A stretch of DNA of 64,000 nucleotides from positions 3,462,416 through 3,526,415 of the forward strand of contig NZ_CP022579.1 in assembly GCF_008274805.1 (NCBI RefSeq). The letters run 5' to 3'. Each line of letters opens with the position of its first letter. Position 1 is the stretch's first letter. Below, piece by piece: positions 59,289 through 64,000 of this stretch. The position numbers and the translations under genes are program-made. The notes below the pieces were generated by a model. That model saw nothing but the letters and a program-made list of their open reading frames with translations. It was not told the origin of the DNA and did not search any database. This DNA comes from Oryzomicrobium terrae. GTDB lineage: Bacteria > Pseudomonadota > Gammaproteobacteria > Burkholderiales > Rhodocyclaceae.

Positions 59289-59567
59289 TGGGGATAAAAC
59301 ATGCCGCTTTGTTGTGCATCAGTTGTGGATAAGTTCAACTTTATCCCCCTGTGGATAACTTGTGCCGTATCTATCCACAGGGCTTACGGAAGGTTTCTGA
59401 CAAGTGTTTTTATCGAACAACTCTTTGTTCTAATTGTGTTTAATAGATTTATCCACAGAGTTAACCTTAGGTTAACTAATCTTTATGGGTTTACATACAG
59501 AACATCATTAGAACAGTTAAAAACCTGCCAACAGACAACAAAAAGACAACAAAAAGACAACAAAAAA
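59289..59567. other. Probable replication origin (oriC) segment
   Basis: AT-rich non-coding DNA between the TSUP gene and mnmE with DnaA boxes: TGTGGATAA at 59324-59332 and 59350-59358, TTATCCACA at 59449-59457, and near matches at 59289, 59341 and 59371. A 19-bp GTTAAC palindrome (59459-59477) and three tandem 11-bp GACAACAAAAA units (59534-59567) follow, suited to a duplex-unwinding element. Neighbouring parAB, rsmG, mnmG, rnpA and rpmH support an origin here. The rest of the 59221-59679 gap shows no gene. Confidence 0.75.
59534..59567. repeat. Three tandem 11-bp GACAACAAAAA repeats
   Basis: Exact head-to-tail copies beginning at 59534, 59545 and 59556; A/T-rich on one strand, within the candidate origin and next to the mnmE terminator. 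Confidence 0.85.
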
Positions 59568-59593
59568 GCCATGAATTGCTCCATGGCTTTTTT
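59562..59593. terminator. Terminator of the rpmH-mnmE cluster
   Basis: AAAAAAGCCATG/CATGGCTTTTTT 12-bp stem with 8-nt loop; on the minus strand the T-run ends transcripts coming from mnmE before they enter the origin. Confidence 0.85.
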
Positions 59594-59679
59594 GTTTTTA
59601 TTGGATTTATTCCGTTTTTTATCGGATTTTAAGTACGCGTTTGCTGAAGATAGTGAATTTTTTCAAAGCTGTTAAAACC

Positions 59680-61032
59680 TTACTTGCCGATGCAGAAGCG
59701 GCCAAAAATTTCCCCGAGAAGATCGTCGGCGGTGAACTCGCCTGTGATGGTATTGAGGGCGTGCTGGGCAAGACGCAGTTCTTCGGCGAACAATTCCAGG
59801 GGGGGCGGAAGCAACTGTGCCTGCTGGCGGGCCAGCTGTACATGCTGGCGGGCTTCGTCCAGAGCGCGCAGGTGCCGTTCCCGGGCGATGAAGACATCTT
59901 CCTGAGGGTGCCAGCCGGCGATATCGAGGAGTTCCTGGCGCAGTTCGGCGATACCGGCGCCGGTCTTGGCCGAAAGGCGTACGCAGCGGCCTGTCGGGTC
60001 GGTGACGAGGCCGGCGGGCTGGCCGGTGAGATCCACCTTGTTTTCCACGGTGAGGCGAATGGCGTGGGCCGGCAGGCGAGCCAGAATGGCGTTCTCGGCC
60101 GCGGTAATGCCGTGCTGGGCATCGGTGAGTAGCAGCACCACATCGGCTTCCTCGACAGCCTTCCAGGTGCGGGCAATACCGATTTGCTCGACCTGGTCTT
60201 CGGTCTCGCGCAACCCGGCGGTATCGACCACGTGCAAAGGGATGCCTTCGATCTGCAAGGTGCCCCGCACCACGTCCCGGGTGGTACCGGCAATCGGCGT
60301 AACGATAGCCAGTTCGTCACCGGCCAGGGCGTTGAGCAGGGACGACTTGCCGACGTTGGGCTGGCCTACCAGCACCACATGCAGGCCGCCCTGGAGCAGC
60401 TTGCCCTGGCGCGCCTTAGCGAAGATCGCGGTGAGGCGCTCACTCAGGGCATCGAGGCGAGGGAAGGCGTTGGCGGCCTCCAGGAAGTCGATCTCTTCCT
60501 CGGGAAAATCCAGAGTGGCCTCGGTCAGGGCACGCAACTCGATCAGTTCATCGTTGAGGACGTGGATTTCCCGGGAAAAATCGCCCTGCAGCGAACGCAC
60601 CGCCGAGCGGGCCGCAGAGGCCGTGGAGGCGTCAATCAGGTCGGCCACGGCCTCGGCCTGGGCCAGGTCAAGCTTGCCGTTCTCGAAGGCGCGCCGGGTG
60701 AATTCGCCGGGTTCGGCCAGACGGGCGCCCAGGTCGAGGCAGCGCGACAGCAGCAGTTGCATCACCACCGGACCGCCGTGGCCGTGCAGTTCGATCACGT
60801 CCTCGCCGGTAAACGAGGCGGGGCCGGGAAAGTAGAGCAGCAGCCCCTGGTCGATGGGCTTGTCCTGGGCATCGCGAAAGGTGGCCAGCACGGCCTGGCG
60901 GGGCGGAGCGTTGCGGCCGGCCAGGGCAGCGACGAAGGGCGCCAGGTCCGGACCGGAGATCCGGATCACGCCGATTCCGCCCCGACCGGGGGCGGTGGCC
61001 ACGGCGGCAATGACATCGCGTTTGGGCATCAT
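59680..61032 (-). CDS. mnmE: tRNA uridine-34 modification GTPase MnmE (TrmE)
   Basis: 450 aa from ATG 61032 with GGAG eight bases upstream ([27 protein letters not shown]). N-terminal 5-formyl-THF binding domain, then a G domain with [24 protein letters not shown] and the K-loop, and the essential C-terminal CIGK motif (FCIGK). Forms the MnmEG complex with MnmG. The ORF's C-terminus overlaps the origin region's right side. Confidence 0.97.
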   Translation of the reverse strand: MMPKRDVIAAVATAPGRGGIGVIRISGPDLAPFVAALAGRNAPPRQAVLATFRDAQDKPIDQGLLLYFPGPASFTGEDVIELHGHGGPVVMQLLLSRCLDLGARLAEPGEFTRRAFENGKLDLAQAEAVADLIDASTASAARSAVRSLQGDFSREIHVLNDELIELRALTEATLDFPEEEIDFLEAANAFPRLDALSERLTAIFAKARQGKLLQGGLHVVLVGQPNVGKSSLLNALAGDELAIVTPIAGTTRDVVRGTLQIEGIPLHVVDTAGLRETEDQVEQIGIARTWKAVEEADVVLLLTDAQHGITAAENAILARLPAHAIRLTVENKVDLTGQPAGLVTDPTGRCVRLSAKTGAGIAELRQELLDIAGWHPQEDVFIARERHLRALDEARQHVQLARQQAQLLPPPLELFAEELRLAQHALNTITGEFTADDLLGEIFGRFCIGK

Positions 61033-61052
61033 GGGCTGGGCTCCAAAGGAAA

Positions 61053-61082
61053 AGGCCCCCAAAGCGAAGATCGCCGGGGGCC
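61053..61082. other. Hairpin between yidC and mnmE
   Basis: AGGCCCCC and GGGGGCCT (8 bp) separated by 14 nt. No T-run on the minus strand close by; likely processing or a weak terminator. Confidence 0.45.
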
Positions 61083-61111
61083 TGTCGGGTCGAAGCAGGG
61101 GTGCGGGCCGC

Positions 61112-62749
61112 TTAGGCCTTGGCGCCCTTGGCCTCGCCCATCATGCGGTTGATCGACCATTGCTGGGCGATGGACAGCAGGTTGTTCACCGTCCAGTACA
61201 GCACCAGGCCAGCGGGGAAGAAGAAGAACATCACGCCGAAGACCAGGGGCATCATCCACATCACCTTGGCCTGGATCGGGTCCGGCGGGGTGGGGTTGAG
61301 CTTGGTCTGGATCAGCATGGTGACCATCATGAACACCGGCAGGATGTAGAAGGGGTCGGCTACCGACAGGTCGGTGATCCAGCCCAGCCACGGCGCCTGG
61401 CGCATTTCCACGGCGCCGAGCAGCACCCAGTAGAGGGCGATGAACACCGGAATCTGCACCACGATGGGAAGACAACCGCCCAGGGGGTTGATCTTCTCCT
61501 TCTTGTACAGCTCCATCATCTCCTGGTTCATGCGCTGGCGGTCGTCGCCGAAGCGCTCCTTGATCTGGGTGAGCCGCGGCGTCACTTGGCGCATCTTGGC
61601 CATGGACTTGTAGGACGCGGCGGACAGCGGGAAGAACAGCAGCTTGAGGCCGATGGTCAGCAGGATGATCGCCCAGCCCCAGTTGCCGGTGAGCTTGTGC
61701 AGGGCTTGCAGCACCCAGAACAGGGGGGCGGCAATGATGGTCAGCCAGCCGTAGTCCACCACCAGATCCAGGCCGTCGGCCAGCTTCTTCAACTCGCTCT
61801 GCACCTGGGGACCGGCGTAGAGGGGCACGGTGATGCCGCCCTTGGCGCCCGGAGCAATGCTGTCCACCGGCAGGATCACGCCGGCAGCGATGGCGCCGTT
61901 GCCCACCTTGCGCGTGTAGAACTCGCGGGAGACGTTACCCTGGGGCAGGAAGGTTGATACGAAGTAGTGCTGCACCATCGCCACCCAACCGTTGTCGGCG
62001 GTCTTGACGTGCTTGGCCTTGTCCTTCTCGATGTCGGAGAAATCCACCTTCTGGTACTTGTCGGCGGCCGAGTAGAAGGCCGGGCCGGTGAAGGTGCTGA
62101 CCATGCGGGCCTCGCCGGCGGGCTTAGTCTCGTCGCGCTGCAGCTGGAAGTAGGCGTGAGGAGCAATGGCCGCCTGGCTCTGGTTGGCGATTTCGTAGCC
62201 GACGTCGATGACGTAGCTGCCACGGTGGAAGGTATAGGTCTTGACCACCTTCACGCCATTGGCGGTATCGGCTTCCAGGGCCAGGGTCAGGGTGTCGGCG
62301 CCTTCGGCCAGATCCCGTTTGCCCGGCAGCACCTTGAAGGTACTGCGATGGGTCGGCAGGTTGTCGCCGATCAGGCCGGTCTGGGCTTCGTAGCGGTGGG
62401 CCGGATCGATCAGCACCAGGTGCTTATCCGGGGTGGCACCGTCTTCGGCAGACTTGTGCTTGACCAGTTCGAGGCGGACCAGATCGCCGCCCTGGCTGGA
62501 AATTTCAGCCTTGAACAGATCGGTGGTGACCGTCACCGTTTCAGCTGCGGTCTGCGCTGGGGCGCCGGCAGGTGCCGGCATACCAGGCTGCAGGCTGGCC
62601 GAAGGCACCGGGGCACCACCGGCTTGCGCCGACGCCTGAGCCGCGCTGCTAGCGACGGGCTGGGGCGCGTGCTGCCGGTTCCAGGCCTCCCACAGCATGA
62701 AGATGGAGACGAAGAAAATGATCGAAAGGAGCAGACGACGGTTATCCAT
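61112..62749 (-). CDS. yidC: Membrane protein insertase YidC
   Basis: 545 aa. N-terminal helix ([23 protein letters not shown]), a large periplasmic P1 domain (~60-340), and the conserved five-helix core with [69 protein letters not shown], containing the Arg-lined hydrophilic groove (first core helix). Inserts membrane proteins alone or with SecYEG. Conserved downstream of rnpA-yidD. Confidence 0.97.
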   Translation of the reverse strand: MDNRRLLLSIIFFVSIFMLWEAWNRQHAPQPVASSAAQASAQAGGAPVPSASLQPGMPAPAGAPAQTAAETVTVTTDLFKAEISSQGGDLVRLELVKHKSAEDGATPDKHLVLIDPAHRYEAQTGLIGDNLPTHRSTFKVLPGKRDLAEGADTLTLALEADTANGVKVVKTYTFHRGSYVIDVGYEIANQSQAAIAPHAYFQLQRDETKPAGEARMVSTFTGPAFYSAADKYQKVDFSDIEKDKAKHVKTADNGWVAMVQHYFVSTFLPQGNVSREFYTRKVGNGAIAAGVILPVDSIAPGAKGGITVPLYAGPQVQSELKKLADGLDLVVDYGWLTIIAAPLFWVLQALHKLTGNWGWAIILLTIGLKLLFFPLSAASYKSMAKMRQVTPRLTQIKERFGDDRQRMNQEMMELYKKEKINPLGGCLPIVVQIPVFIALYWVLLGAVEMRQAPWLGWITDLSVADPFYILPVFMMVTMLIQTKLNPTPPDPIQAKVMWMMPLVFGVMFFFFPAGLVLYWTVNNLLSIAQQWSINRMMGEAKGAKA

Positions 62750-62823
62750 GAGCCCTGTCAGCCTTGTTTAGCCGTGGAGTGAGGAGAAACCCATCCGGAG
62801 ACGGGTCGAAAAAAGAGGCGCCA

Positions 62824-63033
62824 TTATGGCACCGGATCGTGGCCGCCGGGGTGCCAGGGATGGCAGCGGCAGACCCGGCGCGTGCCGAGCCACAGCCCCT
62901 TGACGACGCCGTGGCGCTGCAGGGACTCGATCATGTACTCGGAGCAGGATGGCACGAAGCGGCAGGAACGTCCCAGAAAGGGACTCAGCGCATACTGGTA
63001 GATGCGTACCAGGCCGATCAGCAGGAAGCGCAT
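62824..63033 (-). CDS. yidD: Membrane protein insertion efficiency factor YidD
   Basis: 69 aa. [40 protein letters not shown] is the YidD signature, with three Cys and an N-terminal amphipathic helix. Assists YidC-dependent insertion. Overlaps rnpA's end by 16 bp, a common arrangement. Confidence 0.96.
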   Translation of the reverse strand: MRFLLIGLVRIYQYALSPFLGRSCRFVPSCSEYMIESLQRHGVVKGLWLGTRRVCRCHPWHPGGHDPVP

Positions 63034-63515
63034 GGTGCGGCAGAATCGATGGACTTGCCGGGTTTGCGGCGGTTGCGTGCGAAGAGCGTGCGCAACTCGG
63101 CCCCCAAGGCCTGCCGATCCAGATGTACCGGCGCCGGTGCTGCTTTACCCCGGTTTTTTTTGCCTGGCTGCGGTGTAGTTGCAGCGCTCGGTGGCTGCCC
63201 ACTGGCGCGGGGAACGGCGGACATGCGCAGCACATAGTCCCGCGGCCGGAGCTCGGCCTGCATCGTGCGGAATGTTTCCCGGGCGATGCGTTTCACCAGA
63301 TTGCGCCACACGGCGTGGCGCAGGTAGCGCTTGCCGATCACCAACCCGAGCCGGGGCTGAACGGACGTTACTGAATCGTTCCGATCGGCGGCCGGCTCAA
63401 GATAGTGCAGTACGAAATGCTGGCTTCGCGTTACGCGCCGAAAATCGAAAACGGCCGTGAAATCCTCGGATTTCAACAGCCGCCGGGCGCGGGGGAAGCC
63501 GAAGGGCTTCTTCAA
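63018..63515 (-). CDS. rnpA: Ribonuclease P protein component, with an extra Pro/Lys-rich insertion
   Basis: 165 aa, above the usual ~115-125. Starts at TTG 63515, overlapping the rpmH stop codon. [47 protein letters not shown] (the RNR helix) and DYVLRMSA are present. After this comes a low-complexity segment ([21 protein letters not shown]) and a tail that regains [20 protein letters not shown]. Processes tRNA 5' ends with RnpB. Confidence 0.93.
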   Translation of the reverse strand: MKKPFGFPRARRLLKSEDFTAVFDFRRVTRSQHFVLHYLEPAADRNDSVTSVQPRLGLVIGKRYLRHAVWRNLVKRIARETFRTMQAELRPRDYVLRMSAVPRASGQPPSAATTPQPGKKNRGKAAPAPVHLDRQALGAELRTLFARNRRKPGKSIDSAAPCASC

Positions 63516-63646
63516 ACGGCCAGACGGTGACGGCCCTTGGAACGACGGGCAGCGATGACTTTCTTGCCGCCGCGGGTCTTCATGCGGACGAGGAAACCGT
63601 GGGTGCGCTTACGACGCACGACGGAAGGCTGGTAGGTACGCTTCAT
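63512..63646 (-). CDS. rpmH: 50S ribosomal protein L34
   Basis: 44 aa, [21 protein letters not shown]... to GRHRLAV. Full-length L34, with GGACTTATC just before the ATG. First gene of the rpmH-rnpA-yidD-yidC-mnmE cluster, normally divergent from dnaA, which should lie just right of the window. Confidence 0.98.
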   Translation of the reverse strand: MKRTYQPSVVRRKRTHGFLVRMKTRGGKKVIAARRSKGRHRLAV

Positions 63647-63683
63647 GATAAGTCCTTGATGCTTCGGGAAAGATAAACGCGTG

Positions 63684-63713
63684 ATTAGACCTGTTCACCC
63701 TTCCTCTTGTCAA
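63684..63713 (-). promoter_or_regulatory. Sigma-70 promoter of rpmH
   Basis: Minus strand TTGACA (63713-63708) and TCTAAT (63689-63684) with an 18-bp spacer, 38 bp before the rpmH start. Confidence 0.8.
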
Positions 63714-64000
63714 GATCCCCGTTTTTTGCCCTGTGGATAACTTGTGGAGGACAGGGTAGAATGGCGGCAGTCTTTGGGAGGACGGTGGAAGCGTATCCAG
63801 GCATCGACTTGGCCCTTCCCGGCGGGGTTTCGGCATTAACCTGCAGTCTGCCCCGCCTCTCCGTTTTCTTCCCCTCCTCCCCCGGTCCGGCTTGCTCTGC
63901 TGCCAATATTCGAATACCCCGTATTCGCAGCACGGGGCTGCCGGGCAATGTTATCTCCGGCCCGGCGTCTTTGTTCGACCCGGGACCTTGTCAGTACTCA
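63714..64000. other. Left part of the rpmH-dnaA intergenic region with a DnaA box
   Basis: A perfect TGTGGATAA lies at 63732-63740, preceded by a T-run. From 63750 to the edge no gene, repeat or strong hairpin is visible; short frames lack ribosome sites. dnaA probably begins beyond 64000. The single box may regulate dnaA or add to a bipartite origin. Confidence 0.65.

Noticed and set aside
59301..59675. 124-codon frame across the origin region
   Set aside because: Poor codon use, many DnaA boxes within it, and no Shine-Dalgarno; not a gene.
63685..63948. 87-codon frame upstream of rpmH
   Set aside because: Covers the rpmH promoter and DnaA box; no ribosome site.

Overview
This 64 kb window is GC-rich chromosome of a betaproteobacterium. 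The conserved gene orders (recA-recX, rpoN-hpf-ptsN-hprK, DUF971-ubiE-Tim44-ubiJ, the atp operon followed by parB-parA-rsmG-mnmG, and mnmE-yidC-yidD-rnpA-rpmH) suggest the Rhodocyclales (Azospira/Dechloromonas-like). That placement is inferred from gene order and protein style, not from a database search. Almost all of it is core chromosome close to the replication origin; only the first ~1.35 kb is accessory DNA.

Layout. 1-1356: the right end of an integrative element (truncated tyrosine integrase, excisionase-like protein, XRE-type regulator, a four-unit 11-bp GTCAC array) abutting an intact tRNA-Arg(CCG). 1.5-5 kb: a membrane-anchored cytochrome c, two tandem Ala/Lys-rich exported proteins and the Rep helicase. 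5-11.3 kb: recA-recX-lptB-rpoN-hpf-ptsN-hprK, joining recombination, LPS export, sigma-54 and the nitrogen PTS, then a PsiF-repeat protein. 11.3-25.7 kb: housekeeping genes (FHA/cyclase-like protein, ttcA, pteridine reductase, MidA-like methyltransferase, YjfB, hydrolase, cca, NDUFA9-like, soluble lytic transglycosylase, 5-formyl-THF cyclo-ligase, ilvA, YqaA). 25.9-29.7 kb: a 1291-aa FAD/Fe-S oxidoreductase. 29.9-33.8 kb: two distantly paralogous uncharacterised proteins around a HIT-family protein, with a perfect CRP-type palindrome in front. 33.8-39 kb: phoB-phoR with an upstream Pho box, then the ubiquinone cluster DUF971-ubiE-Tim44-ubiJ.

39-51 kb: the full F1Fo ATP synthase operon (atpI-B-E-F-H-A-G-D-C) with a clear sigma-70 promoter, then parB, parA, rsmG and mnmG. 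51-59 kb: a receiver-TPR protein, a ~620-bp gene-free stretch with a string of hairpins ending in a rho-independent terminator (possible small RNA), and a branched-chain amino-acid type ABC transporter in which LivM and LivG are fused in one ORF, then a TSUP permease. 59.2-59.7 kb: an AT-rich region with a cluster of DnaA boxes and tandem repeats, a likely oriC (or part of a bipartite one). 59.7-64 kb: mnmE, yidC, yidD, rnpA, rpmH and a further DnaA box, the usual left flank of dnaA.

Best candidates for undescribed biology: the 29.9-33.8 kb paralog-HIT-paralog locus with its CRP-like operator; the structured transcript candidate at 53.2-53.4 kb, which shares a hairpin repeat with two other intergenic regions; the helically phased GTCAC array beside tRNA-Arg; and the twin exported Ala/Lys-rich proteins.
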